Part shown: positions 17,966 through 27,392 of the stretch, piece after piece
Numbering within the stretch: the first letter of the stretch is position 1
Layout of the letters: each line of letters starts with the position of its first letter
Assembly (NCBI RefSeq): GCF_011170065.1
Contig: NZ_BLLH01000001.1
Coordinates: 186,001-250,000, forward strand
DNA from: Pseudolactococcus insecticola
GTDB taxonomy: Bacteria; Bacillota; Bacilli; Lactobacillales; Streptococcaceae
Length of the DNA: 64,000 nt
Reading direction: 5' to 3'
The notes under the pieces: generated by a model
The model's database searches: none
What the model was told of the DNA's origin: nothing
What the model saw: the letters and a program-made list of their open reading frames with translations, nothing else
Position numbers and translations under genes: made by a program

Positions 17966-19444
17966 TTGGAAAAAAATATTAAAAATCAGGAATATCAAGA
18001 ATTTCAATACGATCTGACGGATAAGTCGTGGCAAGAAAAAACCATGACCTTCAAGATTAGCCAGTCAAAGATCATCACACAAACACCAAAAGTTTCTGTT
18101 GTCATCGCAAACTACAACAATGCGCCATATCTTTCAAAAATGATGGATTCACTTGTCAACCAAACTTTGGGAATAGAAAATCTTCAGGTCATGTTCATAG
18201 ATGATAAATCGACAGATAACTCGATTGAGGTTGTAAAGCCCTACATTGACAAGTACCCCAACATTGAAATCTATCAACTTGATGAAAACACAGGCGGCGC
18301 ACACGGACCTCGAAATGTCGGCTTGCTCAATGCGAGAGGGGAATATCTTGTCATTTTAGACGCTGATGATTGGTATGACGAAAATGCTCTGGCCTACTTG
18401 TCACAGTTAATGGATGAAAGTGGCGATGACTTTGCTGTCTCAGGCATTGTACAAAGCATTGACGGAAAACTTAGTTTAAAAAGTAGACCTTATTTCATAG
18501 ATGGTGAGTTTAGGAATCGCTCTATTCAAGAGCTATCAGCAGAATTTTACGGCTGGTTAGGACCGCAAGGTATCATGATACGGCGAGAATTAGTCACCAC
18601 GCATAATCTGCACTTTGTCAATCAGCGTGTAGCAGATGATGTGACCTTTTTCTATGAAGCGCTACAGTTTTCTCAAACAATCACGCAAGGTAAGGAAATG
18701 ACGACCTATCTTAACCGTGACGCAGATAATCTGAGCTTGAGTAAGGCAATCAATCGAAATTTTATGATTTCATGGTTTAGGGCACTAAGTTACATTAATG
18801 AGACATTTCCTGATGACACGTCAAAAGAAAGATTTCTGTCTCGCAGGTTAGAGTGGCTACTCTATGATTTTTGTGTCAGACGTGATATTGGTTATAAGTT
18901 CGGAAAAGCACGTATTCAGGATTTTAAGGCGCAGCTTGATCAATACATCGGTAAGCTAAACTTTGATCCTAGTAAATACTTTAGAAGTGACCTTAGAAAG
19001 CTAACTTGGCAATATTTGAATGAAAAAGATGCAGCAAGCGTTTATAGATTTATCAATCTGCATTCAGTTCGTTATGTGTTGAATAAAAAGTTAGGACTGG
19101 TAACACGTGAAGGGGATACTTTCTATTTTCCGCAGTTATCAAAGAAATTTCCTAAAGTAAGGCTGAATGCCCATGCTGTTGCGAAAAATTTCACCGATCA
19201 CCAACTGGACTTAGAAGTCTATTCATACAAACCTCTAGTAGGATTTGAAATACGGTCCATCATGGATCCATATGCTTCACGAATACGTCTGTCCTATCAT
19301 CAATTATCGGAAAATCAGTTTCAAGTGACATTGCCACAAGACTATGATGATAAAAAAACTATATTTGTTGCCGTTTTTGACGATTATTCTGAGGTTGGTG
19401 TAAAGGATTTTAGAAAAATTATCACAAAACATAGCGCTAAATGA
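17966..19444 (+). CDS. Family 2 glycosyltransferase with C-terminal accessory region
   Basis: A 492-residue enzyme starting with TTG (GGAG upstream). The GT-A catalytic domain occupies about residues 40-260: VSVVIANYNN, FIDDKSTDNS and the metal-binding ILDADDWYD. The C-terminal third contains beta-rich sequence resembling the tails of neighbouring proteins in this locus. It is about half identical by eye to the start of the next gene, so the two arose by duplication. It would add a sugar to the wall polymer on the cytoplasmic side; donor unknown. Confidence 0.87.
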   Translation: MEKNIKNQEYQEFQYDLTDKSWQEKTMTFKISQSKIITQTPKVSVVIANYNNAPYLSKMMDSLVNQTLGIENLQVMFIDDKSTDNSIEVVKPYIDKYPNIEIYQLDENTGGAHGPRNVGLLNARGEYLVILDADDWYDENALAYLSQLMDESGDDFAVSGIVQSIDGKLSLKSRPYFIDGEFRNRSIQELSAEFYGWLGPQGIMIRRELVTTHNLHFVNQRVADDVTFFYEALQFSQTITQGKEMTTYLNRDADNLSLSKAINRNFMISWFRALSYINETFPDDTSKERFLSRRLEWLLYDFCVRRDIGYKFGKARIQDFKAQLDQYIGKLNFDPSKYFRSDLRKLTWQYLNEKDAASVYRFINLHSVRYVLNKKLGLVTREGDTFYFPQLSKKFPKVRLNAHAVAKNFTDHQLDLEVYSYKPLVGFEIRSIMDPYASRIRLSYHQLSENQFQVTLPQDYDDKKTIFVAVFDDYSEVGVKDFRKIITKHSAK

Positions 19445-19491
19445 TATAATAAGCGTATCATAGTTTGAAATTTTAAAATAGAAAGAAAAAA

Positions 19492-21708
19492 ATGAGCCAA
19501 AAAATACTCAAAGAGTTGAACAAAAAAGAAGAATATGTTGAATATCAGTACGATTTAACAGATCAGTCATGGAAAACGAATCTACCGACTGTTACGATAA
19601 CAAAATCTGAACAAATTACTGAAAATCCAAAGGTGTCAGTTGTCATTGCCAACTTCAACAATGAACCTTACTTGAAGCGTATGATGGACTCACTTGTCAA
19701 TCAAACAATTGGTATTGAAAATATCCAAGTGCTCTTTTGTGATGACCGTTCAACAGATAACTCACTTGAAATCGTCCTGCCATATACTGAAAAATATCCC
19801 AACATTGAAATATATGCATTGGATAAAAATACAGGTGGTGCGCATGGTCCGCGTAATGTTGGTTTGCAATACATTCGTGGCGAGCATCTTGTTATTTTAG
19901 ATGCGGATGACTGGTATGATGAAAAAGGCTTAGAGATCCTATCTAATCTTTTAGATCAGTCTAAGTCAGACATCGTTTTTGGGGGTATTGTTCGTAATCA
20001 AAATGGGCGTATGGAACTCTTTTCACCAGCCTATGTTGATCAAGAAAGTATAGACCGACCTGTTTCTGAGTTACCGTATGAATTTTATAACTGGATGGGA
20101 CCTCAAGGAAATATGGTTCGGACGTCAGTTGTCTTGGAAAAAAATCTACATTTCGTTGACCAACGTGTAGCGGACGATGTGACATTTTTCTATCAAATTT
20201 TACGGATGTCAGGGACGATTTCACAAACAAAACAGCTCACGATTTATCTAAATCGTGATGATGATAATATTTCATTATCTAAAGCTGTCAATGAAACATT
20301 TATCGTATCGTGGTTGCGTGCACTTTCTTATTTAAAAGAAAACTATACATTAGATGAAGCGATGGAACGCTTTATGAGCAGACGCCTGGAATGGTTGACA
20401 CTTGACTTTGCGCTTCGTTGGGATACGGCTTATGGCATGAGCTATGAGTCTGTCGAAAAACTAGCCAACTATATCTCAAGCTATCTGGGAGAACTGCCGT
20501 TTGATCCGTCTAAATATTTTGAAAGCCAACCACAAAAATTGGCTTGGCAGTATTTAATGAGTGGTCAATATGAAACTTTGGTTAATTTCGTAGCTTGGCA
20601 TACACTAGCTCCAATTGATAAACGAGCTGAACTCATAGACGATCTGTATTATTTTGTTCCTGATAATCATGAATTACCTAAAATTGAGATTCCTGTACGT
20701 ATCAAAGGTAAAACTGCAGCTATCACAAATGGCAATCTAGTTGTTGAATTCAATCTTTATACGCATGAACGATTCAACCGAGTTGAGATTAGAAATAACG
20801 ATAAGCCCTTCGAACGCATCACAGTAAATGCTGAGAAAGTTTCTGATAATCGCTACCAAATCATAGTAACATCAGAAGACTATGCCAAGCTTTCAGATGG
20901 CATCAATAAATTCTTTGTCATCTTAAATGATTACGATGAGCACATGATTGCTATCGGTGATTTGCAGCAGTATGTAACCAGAGAAAATGTTTTAGCTGAC
21001 TTTGAAGGTGTTGCTGCTATTAATGCTATTAATGCTATTAGGGCTATTATCAAGCCATTTGCTGGATTACAGTCAGGTACTTTTGTTGCCTTCAATAGCC
21101 AATTTGATAAAAACGGCGGTATTACAGTCAACACATCTAAAAGTAAAGAAATACCAAAAAATGTCTTTTACCACTCTACAAGAGAAATTCCTAAGGGAGC
21201 AAAGAAACTATCAATCAGTGAACTTTCTGATACCTATCACTTTTCAACAGGTATTTATAGCGCAGCTCAAACTATCATAACTTTCCACGATGCACAGTTA
21301 AAATATAAGAGAGATGAAATCAAGAAAGGTGATAAATTCAAAATTTTCGCAGTTGAATTTAGAAAAGACGGCAGCATATCACTATTCACAGAGTTTGGGT
21401 TCATTGAAGCTAATCAAGATGTTTATACTAAGCTCAAACAAACGAAAGTGACAATTGCTAAAACGGTTTATTCATACGCAAAACCAGATTTTGATGTAAA
21501 TGAACGTGGTAGAAAACTTTCTCCAGGATCAATCGTAGAAGCAGTAGACCTAGCTTTTTCTGAAGATGATAGACCACGCTATCTATTGCAAGATGGCAGT
21601 TATATTACCGAAAAACCAGAATTTGTTATTCTTGCAACTAAAAAAATTCGTAAACCGACAGCAAAATCGAAGTTAAAACGTAGAATAAAAAGAATCTTAG
21701 AAGACTGA
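19492..21708 (+). CDS. Family 2 glycosyltransferase with long C-terminal extension
   Basis: A 738-residue paralogue of the preceding enzyme, with VSVVIANFNN, CDDRSTDNS and ILDADDWYD in the catalytic domain. After a beta-rich middle it carries a short repeat (AINAINAIRAI near residue 510) and a C-terminal segment of about 200 residues whose last part (YLLQDGSYITEKPEFVIL) resembles DUF5776-type repeats usually found on secreted proteins. There is no signal peptide, so that tail would be cytoplasmic. AGAAAG precedes the ATG. Confidence 0.83.
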   Translation: MSQKILKELNKKEEYVEYQYDLTDQSWKTNLPTVTITKSEQITENPKVSVVIANFNNEPYLKRMMDSLVNQTIGIENIQVLFCDDRSTDNSLEIVLPYTEKYPNIEIYALDKNTGGAHGPRNVGLQYIRGEHLVILDADDWYDEKGLEILSNLLDQSKSDIVFGGIVRNQNGRMELFSPAYVDQESIDRPVSELPYEFYNWMGPQGNMVRTSVVLEKNLHFVDQRVADDVTFFYQILRMSGTISQTKQLTIYLNRDDDNISLSKAVNETFIVSWLRALSYLKENYTLDEAMERFMSRRLEWLTLDFALRWDTAYGMSYESVEKLANYISSYLGELPFDPSKYFESQPQKLAWQYLMSGQYETLVNFVAWHTLAPIDKRAELIDDLYYFVPDNHELPKIEIPVRIKGKTAAITNGNLVVEFNLYTHERFNRVEIRNNDKPFERITVNAEKVSDNRYQIIVTSEDYAKLSDGINKFFVILNDYDEHMIAIGDLQQYVTRENVLADFEGVAAINAINAIRAIIKPFAGLQSGTFVAFNSQFDKNGGITVNTSKSKEIPKNVFYHSTREIPKGAKKLSISELSDTYHFSTGIYSAAQTIITFHDAQLKYKRDEIKKGDKFKIFAVEFRKDGSISLFTEFGFIEANQDVYTKLKQTKVTIAKTVYSYAKPDFDVNERGRKLSPGSIVEAVDLAFSEDDRPRYLLQDGSYITEKPEFVILATKKIRKPTAKSKLKRRIKRILED
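21016..21050 (+). repeat. Short 9-base tandem repeat inside the glycosyltransferase gene
   Basis: GCTATTAAT occurs twice in a row followed by GCTATTAGG and GCTATTATC, coding for a short AIN/AIR repeat. Copy number change would be in frame (9 bases). Confidence 0.6.
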
Positions 21709-21726
21709 TAGGTAGGAAAAGGAAAA

Positions 21727-22728
21727 ATGAAGAAAGCATTTATAGATACAAAAATTGATCGTCCGGTCTTTAGTGATGAAACAATTTCTTTTAATGTTGA
21801 AGAACTTGCAGATATTAATGAGATATTTTGGAGTTTGGACTCTGTGAATCCTGTTATCTTGTTTGATGAGGATGACATAACGATTGATGACAAACAAATC
21901 ACACTGAATTTTAGTCAACATCGATTTAACCCTTATCAGACTTACTATTTGCTCGCAAATACGATAGACGGGGTACCTGTCAGATTTACTTTTGATGGCA
22001 TTGAGATGTTATTGCCATACGAAGTGCATTTTGATGTTGAGACTGAAGAAGATGACGGATTAAAGACAGATTTGTTTATCAATCCATTTGGTAATATTGC
22101 AATTCAAAAAGTCACATCGCACATCTTAGATACAGATATCAAGCGTCTACCAATCTATGGTAAAATGACAGATTTTGTGGTGTCATCAGATGACATAACA
22201 GCTGATATTTTGATTCAATATGACCAAATAAGGTTTGACATTACACCAGATATGATCCGCCCTGTGTTCGTTGCAGTGAATGATGATGAGACAAAGATTT
22301 CACGTATTAATGATTTTAAAGTCGGTAAAGTAAATAATGATATCCACATTAGCTTGTCAGTGCTTAATGTTGTCAACTTGTTGGAATTTACTAATTATAG
22401 TTTTGCTTTTATTGTTAAAATGAATGATACAAAAAATACACTACTTGTTAACCGCGTATCTGAAAATGTTTTTGAAAAAGTTCATCCATTTACCCGTGAA
22501 GAATTTCTTCTTAAAAACAACATCGTTACTTTAAGTTGGTTTGATAAAGAAGGTATCATAATCGAACGTCATACGTCTAAAGACTTACTACAAAAAGAGA
22601 AACTTCGATTTGATGGGGAATTTAAGTTTGATCTAATCGAAAGCCAAAGTGGTAAGTTAGAAGTATCACAACAGTATAAAGATTTTGAACAAAAGTGGAT
22701 TGGTGAATCCTCTTATCGGAAGTTTTAG
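21727..22728 (+). CDS. Uncharacterised 333-residue protein of the wall-polymer locus
   Basis: I recognise no catalytic motif, signal peptide or membrane segment. Composition is rich in Asp, Phe, Val and Ile with many short alternating hydrophobic stretches, which suggests stacked beta-sandwich modules like those at the C-termini of the flanking glycosyltransferases. GTAGGAAAAGGAAAA precedes the ATG and the next gene begins 15 bases after its end, so it belongs to the same operon. It may be a non-catalytic partner or carbohydrate-binding protein. Confidence 0.65.
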   Translation: MKKAFIDTKIDRPVFSDETISFNVEELADINEIFWSLDSVNPVILFDEDDITIDDKQITLNFSQHRFNPYQTYYLLANTIDGVPVRFTFDGIEMLLPYEVHFDVETEEDDGLKTDLFINPFGNIAIQKVTSHILDTDIKRLPIYGKMTDFVVSSDDITADILIQYDQIRFDITPDMIRPVFVAVNDDETKISRINDFKVGKVNNDIHISLSVLNVVNLLEFTNYSFAFIVKMNDTKNTLLVNRVSENVFEKVHPFTREEFLLKNNIVTLSWFDKEGIIIERHTSKDLLQKEKLRFDGEFKFDLIESQSGKLEVSQQYKDFEQKWIGESSYRKF

Positions 22729-22743
22729 AGAGGGAGGATAAAG

Positions 22744-24168
22744 TTGGAAAATGAAAAAAAATATGATGTTGCAATTTTAGGTTGGTGGTATGGCGTAAAT
22801 TATGGCTCTATTTTGACCTACTATGGTTTGAATAAAGCGATTTCAAATCTTGGTTACGATGTTTTGATGGTACACGAAACGCTCGGCTACAACGCTTGGC
22901 GAGTAAGATGGCCTGAAACAATCATGCCTTTGCAATTTGCTAAGCGGGTGGGCTACAATTATACAAAACAGTATGATAAATCCGAATTAGCTGAGTTGAA
23001 TGACTTAGCTGATGCGTTCGTTGTCGGTAGCGATCAACTTTGGAATCCTGGTATTCCTCGAGTGAATGAAGATTTGCTATTGAGTTTTGTTAACCCAAAT
23101 AAGAAGCGTATTTCGTATGGCACGTCAATTTCGCGCGGCGAAGAATATTTTAACGATTTATTCATTAAAGATTTTCGGAATAATGTGCAAAAATTTGATG
23201 GCGTATCCGTTCGCGAAGTCGGCGCATTGGAGCAAATTAAAAAATACACTGGTGTAAGCGCAGAACAAGTGGTAGATCCGGTATTTTTGCTTGATAAGGC
23301 TGACTATGGAGTACTGGCTGACCAAGCGACGTTTGAACCTGAAGGCGACTATCTGGCGTTGTTCTTGTTGGATCCCAACGAGGATAAAAAGCGCGTAGCA
23401 TTGGCTATTAGTGAAAAGCTTGGCTTTAACCACATCATTGTGATTCCAAATCCGGAAGCAAATATTAGTATTTATGAAAATATTTTTGCTGGAGACCAAT
23501 TTGAGATTTTGCGTGAAGCTGCGCCAGAAAATTTCTTGAATATCTACCGCCATGCGGCTTATGTCGTGACGGATAGTTTCCACGGGAGCGTCTTTTCAGC
23601 CGTGTTCGAGAAGCCGTTTAATTCATTTTTTAATGTCACTCGTGGGGCGCAACGCTTCACCGAATTGATGGACTTGTTAGCATTAGGGGATTCACGTCAA
23701 GTTTTCGAAGATATGACCAGTGAAGCGGTTCAGAATTCTGATAATGTCACGCGTACGATTGCCTACGGTGATAAAATAACCTTCAATCAAAAACGGCAGC
23801 AGTCACTTGCTTGGTTGCAAAACGTGTTAACTGCTAACCATGCGGTCGATTTTGAAACATTTATGACGACCCATGAGTTCGTCTTTTACCGTACTGGCAG
23901 TCGTCAGAAACCATTGGCGCGCCACGTGGTGTTTGATAAATATGGTGTGATTTCCGGTATTAATAGTCCAAACGAGCGGTATTGGCGGTTTGAAGATAAT
24001 CAGTTTATTATTCTAAACGCGAAAAATGAGCCAACATCAGTGTTTGATATTTTACCTGATGTCTTGTCAGAAGAGACGTTTAAAATTTCAGGTGATTTTG
24101 TTGTAAACCCTGAGGTTAAGCATATTTTTGAAACAGAAACGAGCTATAACGCTCAACATGCGGGCTAA
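22744..24168 (+). CDS. Polysaccharide pyruvyl transferase family protein
   Basis: A 474-residue protein starting with TTG after GGGAGGATAAAG. The N-terminal 370 residues match the PS_pyruv_trans family: GWWYGVNYGSILTYYGL at the start, VVGSDQLWNPG, and the C-terminal VVTDSFHGSVFSAVF, a conserved acceptor/donor signature. The last 95 residues form a separate beta-rich module that recurs in the middle of the next protein. Such enzymes place pyruvate ketals on sugars using phosphoenolpyruvate. Paralogous to the first half of the next gene. Confidence 0.85.
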   Translation: MENEKKYDVAILGWWYGVNYGSILTYYGLNKAISNLGYDVLMVHETLGYNAWRVRWPETIMPLQFAKRVGYNYTKQYDKSELAELNDLADAFVVGSDQLWNPGIPRVNEDLLLSFVNPNKKRISYGTSISRGEEYFNDLFIKDFRNNVQKFDGVSVREVGALEQIKKYTGVSAEQVVDPVFLLDKADYGVLADQATFEPEGDYLALFLLDPNEDKKRVALAISEKLGFNHIIVIPNPEANISIYENIFAGDQFEILREAAPENFLNIYRHAAYVVTDSFHGSVFSAVFEKPFNSFFNVTRGAQRFTELMDLLALGDSRQVFEDMTSEAVQNSDNVTRTIAYGDKITFNQKRQQSLAWLQNVLTANHAVDFETFMTTHEFVFYRTGSRQKPLARHVVFDKYGVISGINSPNERYWRFEDNQFIILNAKNEPTSVFDILPDVLSEETFKISGDFVVNPEVKHIFETETSYNAQHAG

Positions 24169-24216
24169 TGAAAAATTTAATCATGTAAATAGAATGACAA
24201 TAAAGGATGTAGAAAA

Positions 24217-27200
24217 ATGACAATAAATGGAAATTTTGAACCGAATACGAAATTTGATGTTGGTATTTTAGGTTGGTGGTACGGCCAAAACTTTGGTTCG
24301 ATGTTGACTTATTTCGCAATTAATAAGGCAGTCTCGAATCTAGGTAAAAGTGTTGTGATGATTCATGAAGCGACCGGTTATAATGGTTGGCGGGTTAAGT
24401 GGAGTGATGAAATTGCACCAATGGACTTTGCACGACGTCAAGGATATAATTACACAGAACAGCAACACTATTCGAACAACAGTGAATTGAATGCGTTAAC
24501 TGATACATTTATGGTTGGATCCGATCAACTTTGGAATCCTCATGTTGGCCGTGTGAATGATGATCTGTTCTTGGACTTTTCAAGTGATGATAAGAAGCGC
24601 ATCGCTTATTCAACGTCATTTGGTGACGCAGATAATGATAAGTATAAGCCAGCGTTTGTTGAGAAAAATTCGCAGAATTTAAAGCGTTTTGATGCCTTGT
24701 CAGTGCGTGAAAATTATGCGGTTAAAACGGCTAAAGATATTTTCGGTGTTGATGCAGAACAAGTGCTTGATCCAGTGTTCTTGATTGATAAAGCAGAGTA
24801 TGAAAAGTTGGCTTCTGAAGCGACGACTCGCATTGATGGGGAATATCTATTGGCTTTCATCTTAGATCCTTCTGAAAAGAAAAAAGATGTCGTCAAAGCA
24901 ACGGCTGCTAAGCTAGGCTTTGAAAAAGTCGCTGTCATTACTGATGCCAATGTGAAGCAAATTGCTAAGGCGAAGGAAATTTTCAAAGAGGATATCTTTG
25001 AAGTCATTGAAGAAATTAAGCCGGAAAACTTCTTGTATGCGTATCAAAATGCGCAATATGTTGTCACAGATAGTTTCCACGGTTCAGTATTCTCATACAT
25101 TTTCCGTCGCCCATTTTCTGTTTTCTACAATACAACGCGTGGTGCTGACCGCTTCATTAACTTGATGAGTTTACTCGGATTAGAAGATAGCCGTCGCGTG
25201 TATGAAACAAATACAGCCGATGATATCAATCAAAATGAAAATGTCACACTAACCATTGATTACTCAAAGGGTGAGAAGCAGGTGGCGGTTGAAACTGCCA
25301 AGTCACAAGCGTGGCTCGAAGCGGCCATTGACGCGCCTAAAAAGACGGATAAAATCTTGCCTGCTGGTGAAACTATGATACCATCAAACAGTGTTTCAAC
25401 TGAACAAATTCTGAAGAATGGTATATTTGTTTTTTATCGCGAAGGGCAACATGGTGAGGTACTAAGACAGGAGGTAACCTTTAATCAAGATGGTACACTG
25501 TCGGGAACAAATCAGACTAACGAAAAATATTGGACATTAGAGGATAGTAAATTGATTTTCTTAAACGGTTCAAAGGCAGCAACTACAGTTTTTGAAAATA
25601 TAAAATCAAATTACATTGAAGATGAATTTCGTCTTGTGGGAACCTTTGTACCAAATCCACGTATTCACCATGTTTTAGAAACCCAGAAGTCATTTATTCG
25701 CCGTACAAATCAAAACCCTGATTTCATAAAGACTAAAATATTAGTTGCTAAGATGAGAGATTACGGTATTAAAGACGTTGTTCTTGCACCAGGCGGACGA
25801 GATTTGACACTGATACGAGTGATTGAAAATAACCAAGATGCTTTTAACATTCACTACGTGACAGACGAGCGTAGTGCGGGATATTTTGCATTAGGTATTG
25901 CCAATAAAACCCAACGACCAACGGCAGTTGTTGTGACAAGTGGTACAGCAGCAAGTAACCTTGCTCCGGCAATTACAGAAGCATTTTATATGAACCTACC
26001 AGTAGTAGCAATTACAGCTGATCGATATCCAGAGTTTCATGGTCAAGGAGAAGATCAAACGATTGAGCAAGCAGGTATGTTTGAGCCAATGATAAAAAAA
26101 TCAGTCAATATTCCAACAGCCGCTGGCAAAAAAAATGAAGTGTTTACTCGTCGTTTAGTTTCTGAGGCTATTCTGGAGGCAACCCATAATGGTGGCGGAC
26201 CTGTTCACATTAATATCTCTTTTGATGCTGTTCCAAATATAGCACCTATAAAAAAAGCATACGAATTACCAACTCTAAAACATATCAAGCGTGTAACGCG
26301 TCAAGATGATCTCACATTGTGGGATGAATATGTGAAGATTTTGAAAAAGTCGAATAAAATTCTGCTGATTTATGGACAAAATTTCAAACCAACAGCTGAA
26401 CAACAAAAAAATATAGATGCTTTTGCAGCACGATATAATGTTGTGATTTTGGCTGATTGGCTCTCAAATCTATATGGGGATAAAGTCGTGCATTCATTCA
26501 ATATGCTTAGACTAGTTTCACAACGGACGTTTAATAAGGAAATTGCGCCAGATATCGTGATCTCACTTGGCGGGAAAAACGTTATGAATCACCCGATTAA
26601 TTTTAAGCTTCGCGCTGCACCTGATTCTGTCCGTAACTGGCGAGTTGCTCCTGATGGTGAAATTAAAGATTTGTATTATCATCTGAGTTCTGTTTTAGAA
26701 ACGAATCAAGATTGGTTCTTTAAATATTTTTCAGAAAAAGCTGATAATAATCAAAATAATAACGATTATTTGAACAAATGGAATGCGTTAGATGCGGCGT
26801 ACCCTACACCTGTCCATGATGTTTATAATCAAAAATATGTCACTCAACAAGTGATGAAACAAATGCCAGAAGAGTCATTATTCCATATTGGTGTCGGAAA
26901 TACCTTTATGATGACTCATACTGAAAACTTGGATCCAAACAAAAAACTTGAGATTTTCTTAAATATGGGGACAAATGGTATCGATGGTTCGGCGTCTGCT
27001 TTCATGGGACAAGTTGCAACAGACGATATTGATAGATTGAAATTCCTCATGCTAGGAGATATGAGTTTCTTTTACGACATGAATTCTCTTTGGAATAAAA
27101 ATTTAGATGGTAATGTTCGTATTATTATGGTAAATAATAGTGGTTCCGGTCTATTGAAACACTATGGCAGTCCTGGAGTAACTCAGGCTCATTCAACAGT

Positions 27201-27333
27201 TGCGGAAGGGTGGGTTAAATCACTTGGATTTGACTATTTATCATCTAAAAATAAAGAAGACTTTGATACCTCAATCAAGGAATTTACGGGTAAAGATACT
27301 GGCAGACCTATTTTCTTTGAAGTGTTTATTTAA
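24217..27333 (+). CDS. Fusion of polysaccharide pyruvyl transferase and MenD-like thiamine-diphosphate enzyme
   Basis: One uninterrupted 1038-residue frame. Residues 1-400 are a pyruvyl-transferase-like domain (GWWYGQNFGSMLTYFAI, VGSDQLWNPH, VVTDSFHGSVFSYIF); 400-495 repeat the beta module of the preceding protein; 497-1038 are a full-length MenD-like enzyme. In that part DERSAG holds the cofactor-activating glutamate (about residue 550), TSGTAASNLAPA, TADRYPE and DQTIEQAGMF follow, and GDMSFFYDMNSLW...VNN is the ThDP/metal motif. MenD joins 2-oxoglutarate to isochorismate; here the usual APGSRS loop reads APGGRD, so the substrate probably differs. I infer C-C bond formation on a polymer precursor. 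Confidence 0.9.
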   Translation: MTINGNFEPNTKFDVGILGWWYGQNFGSMLTYFAINKAVSNLGKSVVMIHEATGYNGWRVKWSDEIAPMDFARRQGYNYTEQQHYSNNSELNALTDTFMVGSDQLWNPHVGRVNDDLFLDFSSDDKKRIAYSTSFGDADNDKYKPAFVEKNSQNLKRFDALSVRENYAVKTAKDIFGVDAEQVLDPVFLIDKAEYEKLASEATTRIDGEYLLAFILDPSEKKKDVVKATAAKLGFEKVAVITDANVKQIAKAKEIFKEDIFEVIEEIKPENFLYAYQNAQYVVTDSFHGSVFSYIFRRPFSVFYNTTRGADRFINLMSLLGLEDSRRVYETNTADDINQNENVTLTIDYSKGEKQVAVETAKSQAWLEAAIDAPKKTDKILPAGETMIPSNSVSTEQILKNGIFVFYREGQHGEVLRQEVTFNQDGTLSGTNQTNEKYWTLEDSKLIFLNGSKAATTVFENIKSNYIEDEFRLVGTFVPNPRIHHVLETQKSFIRRTNQNPDFIKTKILVAKMRDYGIKDVVLAPGGRDLTLIRVIENNQDAFNIHYVTDERSAGYFALGIANKTQRPTAVVVTSGTAASNLAPAITEAFYMNLPVVAITADRYPEFHGQGEDQTIEQAGMFEPMIKKSVNIPTAAGKKNEVFTRRLVSEAILEATHNGGGPVHINISFDAVPNIAPIKKAYELPTLKHIKRVTRQDDLTLWDEYVKILKKSNKILLIYGQNFKPTAEQQKNIDAFAARYNVVILADWLSNLYGDKVVHSFNMLRLVSQRTFNKEIAPDIVISLGGKNVMNHPINFKLRAAPDSVRNWRVAPDGEIKDLYYHLSSVLETNQDWFFKYFSEKADNNQNNNDYLNKWNALDAAYPTPVHDVYNQKYVTQQVMKQMPEESLFHIGVGNTFMMTHTENLDPNKKLEIFLNMGTNGIDGSASAFMGQVATDDIDRLKFLMLGDMSFFYDMNSLWNKNLDGNVRIIMVNNSGSGLLKHYGSPGVTQAHSTVAEGWVKSLGFDYLSSKNKEDFDTSIKEFTGKDTGRPIFFEVFI

Positions 27334-27392
27334 GCGCACAAATGAATATTATAAAAAAAGTTATAGTAAAAAACTATAGTAAGGTGAATGCT

